NCBI RefSeq assembly: GCF_009755275.1
Contig: NZ_WQLA01000004.1
Location: forward strand, 186,001 to 250,000
Length of the DNA: 64,000 nucleotides
Direction: 5' to 3'
Origin: Mucilaginibacter aquatilis
GTDB taxonomy: Bacteria > Bacteroidota > Bacteroidia > Sphingobacteriales > Sphingobacteriaceae
The position numbers and the translations under genes were made by a program. The notes below the pieces were generated by a model, which saw only the letters and a program-made list of their open reading frames with translations, ran no database searches and was not told the DNA's origin. Of the stretch, positions 56,272 to 64,000 are shown piece after piece; the first letter of the stretch is position 1, and each line of letters starts with the position of its first letter.

Positions 56272-57080
56272 CAATTACCTTTAAGTTTTAGTACCGATAC
56301 TATAGGCAAATGGTCTGATGCATACCTTTCAGGGATTACCTGATGAGAGATTACTTCAAACGAATTGCCTTTGCCGTATGCTATAAAATCAATAGTGCTG
56401 CGCGGGTTAATAACCGGTATGGTAAATTCACAATTACTGCAGGTACGGGTAAAAGCTTCGTCCATAATTTTTACAGGGTCGCTGCCTGGTTTTGCATTCC
56501 AGTCGCCGGCAATAATAAATGGCATATTATCACTTTTACCAATTTCAGCTATTTCCCTGGTTTGCAGCAAGCGGTTGGTTTCATCGCGCTGGGCATCAAG
56601 GTGGGTGCAGCCAAATTTTACGCGTTTGCCGTTAGGTAAAACCAGTATGGTTGTTGCTAGTACGCGGGGTTCGCTCTTAGTTTCTGGTTTGGTGGTAAGG
56701 CGTATAATTTTACTGTCCTGCATCTTAAACTTTGATAGTATTGCAACGCCATAGTCGCCTTCATCATGATCAATTGCTTTGGCAAAAAATACGTTCATCT
56801 TTAGCTTAGCCGCCAGTTGTTTTGCCTGGTCAACTTTGCCGTTGCGTTTAGTGTTTACGTCAACTTCCTGCAGGGCTACCACGTCGGGGTTTTCTTTGGC
56901 AATTGCATTAACAATTGCATCCAAATCAATAAAATCCGGTTTAGATGGAGGATTACAATGATGAATATTATACGACATCACCTTTATTTGCGCACTTTGC
57001 GCCAAACCGGTGATCTTTTTAGAGCATGCTGCCAAAAACAGCATGCTCCAGATGATTAATAAAAACCTTAAATCTTTCAT
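56271..57080 (-). CDS. Endonuclease/exonuclease/phosphatase-family lipoprotein hydrolase
   Basis: 269 residues from ATG 57080. A longer frame to 57218 would overlap SusD by 125 bp and lacks a sensible signal; from 57080 there is a clean lipoprotein signal (LAAC, then SKK). All EEP catalytic motifs are present: MSYNIHH, ALQEVD with the metal Glu, CTHLDAQRD, AGDWNA, STIDFIAY and SDHLPI with the catalytic His. The family hydrolyses phosphodiesters or phosphomonoesters in nucleic acids, lipids and sugars. As an exported protein in a SusCD operon, it probably acts on a phosphorylated glycan or phosphodiester-linked group; this is inference. It lies 13 bp after SusD. Confidence 0.88.
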   Translation of the reverse strand: MKDLRFLLIIWSMLFLAACSKKITGLAQSAQIKVMSYNIHHCNPPSKPDFIDLDAIVNAIAKENPDVVALQEVDVNTKRNGKVDQAKQLAAKLKMNVFFAKAIDHDEGDYGVAILSKFKMQDSKIIRLTTKPETKSEPRVLATTILVLPNGKRVKFGCTHLDAQRDETNRLLQTREIAEIGKSDNMPFIIAGDWNAKPGSDPVKIMDEAFTRTCSNCEFTIPVINPRSTIDFIAYGKGNSFEVISHQVIPERYASDHLPIVSVLKLKGN

Positions 57081-57093
57081 TTGCTTTAACAAT

Positions 57094-58740
57094 TTACCAA
57101 CCAGGATTTTGACCAAGTTCAGGGTTACGCTGCAACTGAATAAGCGGCACCGGCCAGCGGTAATGCTTAGGATCGACAAACTGACGACCTGTTTGCACGA
57201 CGATGTAGCCATTGGCATCGGCAGTAATGTTGCTTACCTGCGCAACAGGGGCAAGCGACTTTTTAACGCCTTTAACATCCTGAGCCAACAATGCGCCCTG
57301 CTTCCAACGCATCATATCAAACCAGCGCTGACCTTCGCGGGCAAGCTCAACGCGGCGCTCACGGCGTATCTCGGTACGTACATCAAGCCCATTGGCGGCA
57401 AGTTCGGTAAGTACCATACGTTTCATGCCCACCCTATCGCGCAGTTTGTTGATAGTAAGATCAATATCGGCCTGAGTTAAGGTTCCTTGCTCAAGTTTAG
57501 CTTCAGCGTAAGTTAGGAGCACCTCGGCCAAGCGCAGGATGTGAATATCGTTTTCATCGCGCGATACTAAGCCAACAGCGCTTACCTGCACATATTTGGT
57601 AAAGTAGTAACCGGTAATGGTTACACAGCCTTGCCTATCTAACACAAACTTTGGCGCTGTAAAAATACCTGTATTAGGTTGTGAAACACTTCCGTCTCTA
57701 CGGCCACCCCACGCAGCACCTGGTGCCAAAATAGTCATGCGCATACGTGGATCGCGGTTTTGCCAAAGACTGGCATAAGAAGCCTCACTATAAAGCGGTG
57801 ATTTGTCAATAGGCAAACCATCGGTACACAGGTAAGCATCAACCAATGATTTAGTTGGGTTGTAACGTGAGCTTTGATCGGGCACCTGTGTTTCGCGGCT
57901 AATGTTATGCATGCTCACATCAATTAGGTGCGTGCGGGCCATAATGGTTTCCTTATTGGCACCGGCCGACAATTTACCGGCATAGGTAAACAGGTTGTAA
58001 TAATCTTCGTTAGGTTTACCTGTTGAGTAAAGCGAATACACCCCAAGATCCATTACAGCCTTGGCTGATTTTTCAGCTTCGGCCCAGCGGCCATCGTATA
58101 ATGCAACTCTTGCCCTTAAAGCCAAAGCAGCGCCTTTGCTTAAACGGCCTAAAGCCGTACCAGTTTGAATAGCAGGCTGCATCATATCAGCTGCTTCTTG
58201 CAGATCCTGCAACATAAAATCTATAACCTCTTTTCTTGGGTTACGAGGACCATAAAGTTCATCAATATTCAAAGACTTGGTAACAAGTGGCACGTCGCCA
58301 AAAAAGCTCACCAAATGGAAATACATATAAGCCCTAATGGTCTTAGCTTCGCCAGCCATTTGGTTTTTAACCGCTTCAGAAACGGTAGTTGCTTTTTGAT
58401 AGTTTTCTAAAAATACGTTACACTGGCGTATACCTGAGTATTGCGAATTCCACTCCGAGTCTAACGTACCTAATTCAACGTTGTAGTTACCACTACTTAA
58501 TATACGGTAGTTATCGGTTGTGGTTGAGTTAATACTGTTATCACCAAGCTGATCCATGGCCACGGTATTGGCTGCTTTAACGTTGGCGTATAATCCATTT
58601 AAGCCAAGTTGAAGCTGCTCACGCGTAGTCCAGAATGTTTCGCTTGATACTTCATCGAGTGGAACCCGTTCCAGGAAGTTTTTTTGGCATGATGCTGTAC
58701 TTAAAAGAGCCAGCATACATAAATAAGTAATTCTTTTCAT
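57094..58740 (-). CDS. SusD/RagB-family lipoprotein (third locus)
   Basis: 548 residues with lipobox TASC (Cys19). The SusD N-terminal helices (GEAKTIRAYMYFHLVSFFGDVPL) and the C-terminal RagB domain (EIRRERRVELAREGQRWFDMMRW, WPVPLIQLQRNP) are complete. It binds the glycan for the partner SusC located 31 bp upstream. The partner enzymes suggest an amino-sugar-containing polymer. Confidence 0.95.
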   Translation of the reverse strand: MKRITYLCMLALLSTASCQKNFLERVPLDEVSSETFWTTREQLQLGLNGLYANVKAANTVAMDQLGDNSINSTTTDNYRILSSGNYNVELGTLDSEWNSQYSGIRQCNVFLENYQKATTVSEAVKNQMAGEAKTIRAYMYFHLVSFFGDVPLVTKSLNIDELYGPRNPRKEVIDFMLQDLQEAADMMQPAIQTGTALGRLSKGAALALRARVALYDGRWAEAEKSAKAVMDLGVYSLYSTGKPNEDYYNLFTYAGKLSAGANKETIMARTHLIDVSMHNISRETQVPDQSSRYNPTKSLVDAYLCTDGLPIDKSPLYSEASYASLWQNRDPRMRMTILAPGAAWGGRRDGSVSQPNTGIFTAPKFVLDRQGCVTITGYYFTKYVQVSAVGLVSRDENDIHILRLAEVLLTYAEAKLEQGTLTQADIDLTINKLRDRVGMKRMVLTELAANGLDVRTEIRRERRVELAREGQRWFDMMRWKQGALLAQDVKGVKKSLAPVAQVSNITADANGYIVVQTGRQFVDPKHYRWPVPLIQLQRNPELGQNPGW

Positions 58741-58771
58741 CTTAATATTCAGATTATCTTATTGTCAGTTC

Positions 58772-61700
58772 TTATTTAAAGCTAAGGTTTAAGCCGAAAA
58801 CGATGGTTTTAGGCACCGGGTAAAATCCGCCGGCTGTAACTGGGGTTTCAGGATCATAGCCGTAAAAAAAGTTGGTTGCAGTAAATAGGTTATCAGCCGA
58901 GGCATAAACCCTTAAGCGGCTAACCCTAATTTTTTCGGTAAACGATTTTGGCAGCGTGTAACCCAGTTGTATATTTTTAACACGGAAGTACGAAGCATCT
59001 TCGAGCCATTTGGTTGATAGACGCTGATTGTAAGAAAACCCATATGCCAAACGTGGATAGCTGGCACCGGTGTTAGTTGGTGTCCAACGGTCTAAATGAA
59101 ATTCCTGCGGGCTCGATGCATCATTAATAAAGGCATGTCGTGCAGCACCGTTAACGTAGCCGCTAGCCTTACCCACACCCTGTAAGAAAATGGTAAGATC
59201 AAAGCTTTTGTAGCCAAAATTACCGGTAAAAGCATATGTGTAACGTGGTATAGGATTACCTATGACTTGCCTGTCGCCATCGGCTGTAATTTTACCATCG
59301 CCGTTTAAATCCTTATAGATTACATCGCCCGGACGCATTGGGAAACTTGAGTCAAAGGGAAAGTTAGGCGTGTAGCGGGTTGCAATTGGATTGTTAGGAT
59401 TAACAGTAAAATCCGATTCCTGCGCTAACCTGTCGGCAACGTAGCCATAAAAAGAGTCGATTGGTTGGTTGAGTATTCTAACCTGATCGCCAAAGGTTGG
59501 GATAGTTCCACCAAGACTTACAACCTTATTTTTAACATCTGACAAGTTAGCTGATAAATTGTAAGTAAAATCGTCAATTTTATCACGATAGGTTAAAGAG
59601 AGTTCCCAGCCTTTATTCTGCACTTTTCCCGCATTTTGTTGTGGGAACGCTCCACCTAAAACACCTGGAAGTGGCACTGGTAGCAAAATACCATTTGTAT
59701 TGTTGATATAATAATCAGCAGTAACTCCTAAACGACCGTTCAACATACTTAAATCAATACCTATATCTTGCTTGGTTCCAGCCTCCCACCTAAGCAACGG
59801 ATTGGCTATACGAGATTCGCGAAAGCCTGATGTAATGGTATTGCCTATAGGCATGGTTGCTACTGCAGAGTAAGTTTTCATATAGGACGAACTTGAAATA
59901 TTATCATTGCCCTGGCTACCATAAGATACCCTGATCTTACCTATATCAATTATTTTTCTTAACGGTGCAAAAAACGATTCTTCGGAAAATACCCATCCGG
60001 CAGATGCAGAAAGGAAGTTATCCCACCTCAATTCTTTGATGAATTTTGATGAAGCATCGAACCTAAAGTTACCTTCGAACAGGTAACGCTGATTGAAGGA
60101 ATAATTCACCCGCCCAAATACCGATTGTAATGCATCCTGATCGGCCGATCCATTATTAAACTGATTATCAGCACTGCCCAATGAAAGGTTTGCCACATCC
60201 TGGGTTGGGAAATAAGTACGGTAAGCATCAAAGTTTTTATTAATATCTTCTTCGCGCTGAACACCAACAAAAGCCTTTACATAGTGCTTTTTAACAAATG
60301 TTTTCTCATACTCTGCCCTGGCGTTAACCATTTGATATGTCCGGGTATAATCGGCGTTTGAAAATCTGTTAGGGAAGTTAGTTTGATAAATCACCTGGTC
60401 GGTAACCGGACTTACATAATCAATGGTTTTAGTGAAAATTTCCCTTAACGAATTGCTTCTTACTAAACCGTATTGCGCACGCAGCCTGAAGTCTTTGGTG
60501 ATGTGTAGAGCTGTTTGAATATTAGCTGTAATTTCCTGCGAACTGAAATCATTATAACCACCATCGGTAACAACTGCCAGAGGATTTCTCGATCCGCCGC
60601 CATAACCCCAGCTACCGTTAGTAAAACGCACAGGCACCAGCGGCGATATATATTGCGCTACAGATAGCGGCCCGGCACCTGCACCAGTTGATTCATTTGA
60701 CTCAGAATAAGCGCGGTCGATATAACCGATACTTGCATCAATGTCTAACCTATCGAAAAGGGTTGAAGTAACTCTAGTACGGATGGTATGACGTTTTGCA
60801 CCATATACATCGCCGGTGATAAAGCCACCTTCTTTTAAATACCCGTAAGACAGGTAGTAGTTGGTTTTATTTGATCCACCCGAAAGATTTAAGTTATGGT
60901 TTTGCTGAGGTGCGTTGTTCTTAAAAATTTCGTTTATCCAATCAGTATTAGCAAAAAAGTTAGGATCGGAACCGTTGCGAGCGATCTCTATTTGCTCGGG
61001 TGTGTAGGTCGGGTTTAGACCTGCATTCACACGGGCTTCGTTCAGCAATTCCATATATTGCGGCGACCCTAGGTATTTTGGAAGCGCTGTAGGCTTTTGA
61101 AAGCCAAAGTAATTGTTATAGCTTAATGTAGGCTCAGCATTTTTAGCTCCCTTTTTCGTGGTTATCAAAATTACACCATTTGAGCCCCTAACACCATATA
61201 TAGAAGCAGAAGCTGCATCTTTTAACACCGACACGCTTTCAATATCTTCGGGGTTAAGTATGTTAATGTCGCCAGCTTGCACACCGTCAATCACTAACAG
61301 CGGGTTTGCATTGCCTAATGTTCCTATGCCACGTATACGTATAGTACCCCCGTTATTACCCGGCAAACCACGTTGCACGTTTACGGTAACACCAGGCATT
61401 TGGCCTTGCAGAGCCGAACCAACCGACGTTACGGGCCGGCGGCTAAGTTCCGATCCAGCTACCTGGCTTACTGCTCCGGTTAAATCTACTTTTCTTTGGG
61501 TACCGTAACCTACAACCACTACGTCATTAAGGTTGGTTTGGGTTGGCGCAAGGGTAATATTAAAATCTGTTTGACTACCGGCAACAACAGTTGTTTCTTG
61601 ATAACCTACTGAGCGGATTGATAATTGCTCGCCCTGTTGAACCTGTAAAGTAAACTTTCCGTTTACATCAGTAGCAGTACCTTTTTTGGATGCCGATGCT

Positions 61701-61873
61701 GAAATGATAACACCGGGCAAAGCTTCTTTGCTTTTTTCATCACGTACGGTACCTGAAACTATCACTGTGTTTTGTGCCAATGCATGGCCAAGTGCTGTCA
61801 CTAAAACTAAGAGAGAAAGACACCACCCTTTTACATGTTTTTTTAAGAGAGACCTGTGTAGTAGTTTTTTCAT
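58772..61873 (-). CDS. SusC/RagA-family TonB-dependent transporter (third locus)
   Basis: 1033 residues with a signal peptide having a basic N-region (hydrophobic core about 17-30, cleavage after ALAQ). The carboxypeptidase-like domain (36-115) leads to the SusC box DVVVVGYGTQRKVDLTGAV, the plug with IRGIGTLGNANPLLVIDG and the barrel ending IVFGLNLSFK. It is the first gene of the operon running through to PL8. The 218-bp gap to the divergent ROK gene holds two inverted repeats that could serve as operator and leader hairpin. Confidence 0.95.
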   Translation of the reverse strand: MKKLLHRSLLKKHVKGWCLSLLVLVTALGHALAQNTVIVSGTVRDEKSKEALPGVIISASASKKGTATDVNGKFTLQVQQGEQLSIRSVGYQETTVVAGSQTDFNITLAPTQTNLNDVVVVGYGTQRKVDLTGAVSQVAGSELSRRPVTSVGSALQGQMPGVTVNVQRGLPGNNGGTIRIRGIGTLGNANPLLVIDGVQAGDINILNPEDIESVSVLKDAASASIYGVRGSNGVILITTKKGAKNAEPTLSYNNYFGFQKPTALPKYLGSPQYMELLNEARVNAGLNPTYTPEQIEIARNGSDPNFFANTDWINEIFKNNAPQQNHNLNLSGGSNKTNYYLSYGYLKEGGFITGDVYGAKRHTIRTRVTSTLFDRLDIDASIGYIDRAYSESNESTGAGAGPLSVAQYISPLVPVRFTNGSWGYGGGSRNPLAVVTDGGYNDFSSQEITANIQTALHITKDFRLRAQYGLVRSNSLREIFTKTIDYVSPVTDQVIYQTNFPNRFSNADYTRTYQMVNARAEYEKTFVKKHYVKAFVGVQREEDINKNFDAYRTYFPTQDVANLSLGSADNQFNNGSADQDALQSVFGRVNYSFNQRYLFEGNFRFDASSKFIKELRWDNFLSASAGWVFSEESFFAPLRKIIDIGKIRVSYGSQGNDNISSSSYMKTYSAVATMPIGNTITSGFRESRIANPLLRWEAGTKQDIGIDLSMLNGRLGVTADYYINNTNGILLPVPLPGVLGGAFPQQNAGKVQNKGWELSLTYRDKIDDFTYNLSANLSDVKNKVVSLGGTIPTFGDQVRILNQPIDSFYGYVADRLAQESDFTVNPNNPIATRYTPNFPFDSSFPMRPGDVIYKDLNGDGKITADGDRQVIGNPIPRYTYAFTGNFGYKSFDLTIFLQGVGKASGYVNGAARHAFINDASSPQEFHLDRWTPTNTGASYPRLAYGFSYNQRLSTKWLEDASYFRVKNIQLGYTLPKSFTEKIRVSRLRVYASADNLFTATNFFYGYDPETPVTAGGFYPVPKTIVFGLNLSFK

Positions 61874-61943
61874 TATTAAATTATGAAGTTGAGGATTTGT
61901 CAGAGCCGGCTTTCATAATTTTATCATTCTATACAAACAGAAG

Positions 61944-61965
61944 GCATCGATTATTAAAGCGATGC
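61944..61965 (-). promoter_or_regulatory. Inverted repeat in the SusC leader region
   Basis: GCATCG (61944-61949) and CGATGC (61960-61965) are perfect arms around a 10-nt AT-rich centre, 70 nt before the SusC ATG. It could be an operator or a leader hairpin. Confidence 0.35.
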
Positions 61966-61991
61966 AAGGTTCAAATCTTTGATTAACTATA

Positions 61992-62019
61992 TGTTAATTG
62001 TATTTTATTTTAATAAACA
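61992..62019. promoter_or_regulatory. Candidate ROK operator
   Basis: TGTTAATT (61992-61999) and AATAAACA (62012-62019) form an imperfect inverted repeat (7 of 8 pairs) around a 12-nt AT-rich spacer, midway between the divergent ROK and SusC genes. ROK repressors such as NagC bind AT-rich palindromes of this general kind. In such AT-rich DNA a chance match is possible. Confidence 0.35.
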
Positions 62020-62091
62020 TTATCAACTTTCATAATTTTTTAACAAAAGTTTAAAGGGATTACATTTATTTCGGGAAAATTCTAACCATAA

Positions 62092-63369
62092 ATGCAGAAT
62101 ACCTATCCAGAAAAATTGGAAGCTATACAACCCAAAAAACTGAGTAACGTTGAACGTAAGAGGCACTTGCAAAAGGTAAAACTGATGCAACACCTGTTTA
62201 GAAGCGGCCCGACAGCCGTTGCCGATATTGCCAATGGGCTCAATACCAGTTTGCCAACCTGCCAGACACTCATTAATGAGTTGATCACCGATTGTTTTTT
62301 GGAGCGCTCAGGCAAAGGCGAGTCAATTGGTGGGCGCAAGCCCGATCTTTTCGGTTTGAAGGACAGCTGTTTTTATATCCTGTGCTTCAATATGGAGCGC
62401 TTTGCTACCGAGGTTGCTATTACTGACAATAATGGAAATATTATATCAGTTCGAAAATACGATGTTGCTATAAGCGATAATTTGGAGGCGCTAGACATAT
62501 TGTATGATATTGCACAAAAGCAAATAAACGAGTCGGGTATCGACACTAAAAAGCTTATTGGAGTTGGCTTTGCTATGCCGGGCCTGATCAATTGGCAAAC
62601 GGGCAACAATCAAACCTACCTTACAACCACAAACGGACAAAGCCTTCACACTTACCTCGAAGAAAAATTTAGCCTTCCGGTAAGCATTCAAAACGACGTA
62701 AAGTGCGCGGCTACTGCCGAATTAAATTACGGCCTTGCTAAAGGAATAAATGATGTTTTGGTAGTGCTAATGGATTGGGGCATTGGCTTAGGCATAGTGA
62801 TGGATGGACAAATGCGTAAAGGCAGCCAAGGGTTTTCGGGCGAAATAGGCCACATACCTTTTGTTGAAAACGGAGCTTTATGCTACTGCGGCAAACGGGG
62901 CTGTTTGGAAACGGTAGCATCAGGCATTGCGCTAACAAGGTTAGCCAAAGAAGGAATGGAAGCAGGCCAATATACACTGCTTAATGAACTTTGCCAAAAC
63001 GGTTTTGATAATCTTGAACCAAGTTTAATAATTACAGCCGCTAACAAAGGCGATGAATTTGCCATAAAGTTACTGTCAGACATTGGGCATAACTTAGGCA
63101 AAGGAATTGCTACACTTATTCAGCTCTTTAACCCACAAACGATAATATTGGGTGGAAAAATGGCCGAAGCCAAGCAATACATCACTATACCTATTATTCA
63201 ATCCATCAATACTTACAGCATGACGCAGATTAGAGAAACCTCCAATGTGGTATTATCTACCCTCGGTTCAAAGTCTGCTATTTTGGGTATTAAAAATATG
63301 GTTATCGAGAATCTTTTTGAGCGCGAAACGTGTAAGGCTGACGGTGACTATAAAACTCTGTTTGCTTAA
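62092..63369 (+). CDS. ROK-family transcriptional regulator (NagC-like)
   Basis: 425 residues. An N-terminal winged helix-turn-helix (about 25-85, AVADIANGLNTSLPTCQTLINEL, shown here as landmarks TAVADIANGL and PTCQTLINEL) is followed by a ROK sugar-kinase-like domain. The zinc-binding motif CYCGKRGCLE and the GEIGHIPF stretch are intact, and VQND-like QNDVKCAATAEL is present. The ATP-site pattern is less kinase-like (MDWGIGLG), which fits a regulator. NagC-type proteins sense amino-sugar phosphates, so it may repress the divergent SusC operon with GH89 until GlcNAc-derived signals appear; the link is inferred from position and pathway. Confidence 0.9.
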   Translation: MQNTYPEKLEAIQPKKLSNVERKRHLQKVKLMQHLFRSGPTAVADIANGLNTSLPTCQTLINELITDCFLERSGKGESIGGRKPDLFGLKDSCFYILCFNMERFATEVAITDNNGNIISVRKYDVAISDNLEALDILYDIAQKQINESGIDTKKLIGVGFAMPGLINWQTGNNQTYLTTTNGQSLHTYLEEKFSLPVSIQNDVKCAATAELNYGLAKGINDVLVVLMDWGIGLGIVMDGQMRKGSQGFSGEIGHIPFVENGALCYCGKRGCLETVASGIALTRLAKEGMEAGQYTLLNELCQNGFDNLEPSLIITAANKGDEFAIKLLSDIGHNLGKGIATLIQLFNPQTIILGGKMAEAKQYITIPIIQSINTYSMTQIRETSNVVLSTLGSKSAILGIKNMVIENLFERETCKADGDYKTLFA

Positions 63370-63574
63370 TTAAATTTGAAATATCCACGGTTGTTAGTCA
63401 TGCAAGTTCACTCGAGGTTGTGATCGACTTACCTTCAAAATTTGACTGGTGTAACGTTGAAGTAATGTAAAGGCTTTATTGTGAACTTCTCTTTAAAGCC
63501 AAATATTTGAATATTGATGATTGATTAGGCACTCGAAATAGCTTAGCTAAGCGTTGAAGAATAAGTTTACACAC

Positions 63575-64000
63575 TTATTTTGTTCTACCACCCTTCTTCA
63601 ATCCGTCTAAAATTACGCTTGAGTAATTAGTATCGCCAACAATAGGCAAATCAATAGTACAATTACTTAAGTCGGCGCTCCACTTTACTACAGGCTGTCC
63701 GCTTTTGTTAAGTGTATTAACAATTATAGAAAGTTTACTTGCTTTAGGTCTCCATCCTAACGCAACACCAACGCCCCTTTCAGGATTTAAAAATTCGCCA
63801 ATGGTAGTCAGGGTGGTCATGCTAAGTTCGTAGCTGTTATCAGTTAACTTAGTATTGCGTGCGTTCAAAGTAATATGCAACTTGCCCGCAACCTCAGCAA
63901 TTTCTTTAGCACATGCTGCTTTTTGTTCAGCTGTTGTATTTACGGCAGTTTTTTCTGCAGAATTCAGAATCTCGGTTCCGTAAACTTTATCGTAATACTT
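63575..64000 (-). CDS. Unknown protein, N-terminus outside the window
   Basis: The frame is open to the right edge, so the first residues are missing; 141 residues are visible. A TTG at 63880 is not the start, since the frame continues upstream. The visible part begins with a helical Ala/Glu/Lys-rich segment (about 45 residues) and continues with beta-rich sequence (GRTK end, SVILDGLKKG). I do not recognise a family. It is convergent with the ROK gene across 205 bp in which I see no clear terminator. Confidence 0.6.
   Translation of the reverse strand, partial: KYYDKVYGTEILNSAEKTAVNTTAEQKAACAKEIAEVAGKLHITLNARNTKLTDNSYELSMTTLTTIGEFLNPERGVGVALGWRPKASKLSIIVNTLNKSGQPVVKWSADLSNCTIDLPIVGDTNYSSVILDGLKKGGRTK

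Noticed and set aside
57081..57218. Longer N-terminus for the EEP-family hydrolase
   Set aside because: It overlaps the SusD gene by 125 bp and lacks a signal; ATG 57080 gives a normal lipoprotein signal.
1..64000. Mobile elements, CRISPR arrays, tRNA or rRNA genes
   Set aside because: No transposase or integrase, spaced repeats, cloverleaf or rRNA-like stretches were seen on either strand.

Overview
The window looks like the chromosome of a polysaccharide-degrading Bacteroidota, most likely Sphingobacteriaceae (Mucilaginibacter/Pedobacter type). Three separate SusC/SusD pairs, many secreted glycoside hydrolases, lipoprotein signal peptides, genes without Shine-Dalgarno sequences and a few TAnnTTTG-like -7 boxes all fit. 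Genus is inferred from protein style only. I saw no rRNA, tRNA, CRISPR array, insertion sequence or phage gene. Base composition and gene style look even across the window.

Layout. (1) 1-1.7 kb: the tail of a PepSY membrane protein and a secreted metallophosphoesterase. (2) 1.75-31.4 kb: a large carbohydrate region, mostly on the minus strand. From high to low coordinates it holds a ThuA-like protein and a GH5; a TIM-barrel isomerase / Gfo-Idh-MocA / PhyH trio; a SusC-SusD operon (two surface-glycan-binding-like proteins, SGNH hydrolase, GH5, sialate-O-acetylesterase-like protein, GH78 rhamnosidase); an AraC regulator on the plus strand; then a divergent operon of sodium:solute symporter, GH130_1 phosphorylase, propeller/cytochrome c protein, secreted TIM barrel and DUF3863-like protein; then an apiosidase-like GH (plus strand) and another GH5. 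(3) 32.5-34.2 kb: an ABC-F ATPase. (4) 34.3-46.7 kb: a compact laminarin-type locus with a membrane-tethered LuxR-type sensor-regulator, SusC, SusD, PKD protein, GH16 and GH3. (5) 46.9-50.4 kb: a PAS/phosphoacceptor protein without an ATPase domain and a TPR-containing adenylate cyclase. (6) 50.6-63.4 kb: a third SusCD locus with an EEP-family hydrolase, GH89 alpha-N-acetylglucosaminidase, Gfo/Idh protein and PL8 lyase, divergent from a ROK regulator. (7) The right edge holds a truncated unknown gene.

The most interesting signal is a 16-nt directional element, GGCTAAAAAAGTATTA, with an invariant 11-nt core. It occurs six times, always in promoter regions of region 2, always pointing at the minus-strand gene, and upstream of five transcription units. 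One copy lies between the AraC gene and the symporter operon. It appears to tie region 2 together as one AraC-controlled regulon of about 25 kb for a (1,4)-linked gluco/mannan-like polymer, probably acetylated and with rhamnose. The regulon includes a possible oxidative branch: an outer propeller/cytochrome c protein, a secreted TIM barrel, and the cytosolic isomerase / Gfo-Idh / 2-oxoglutarate-dioxygenase trio. The substrate and the oxidative branch are inference; the repeated element is seen directly.
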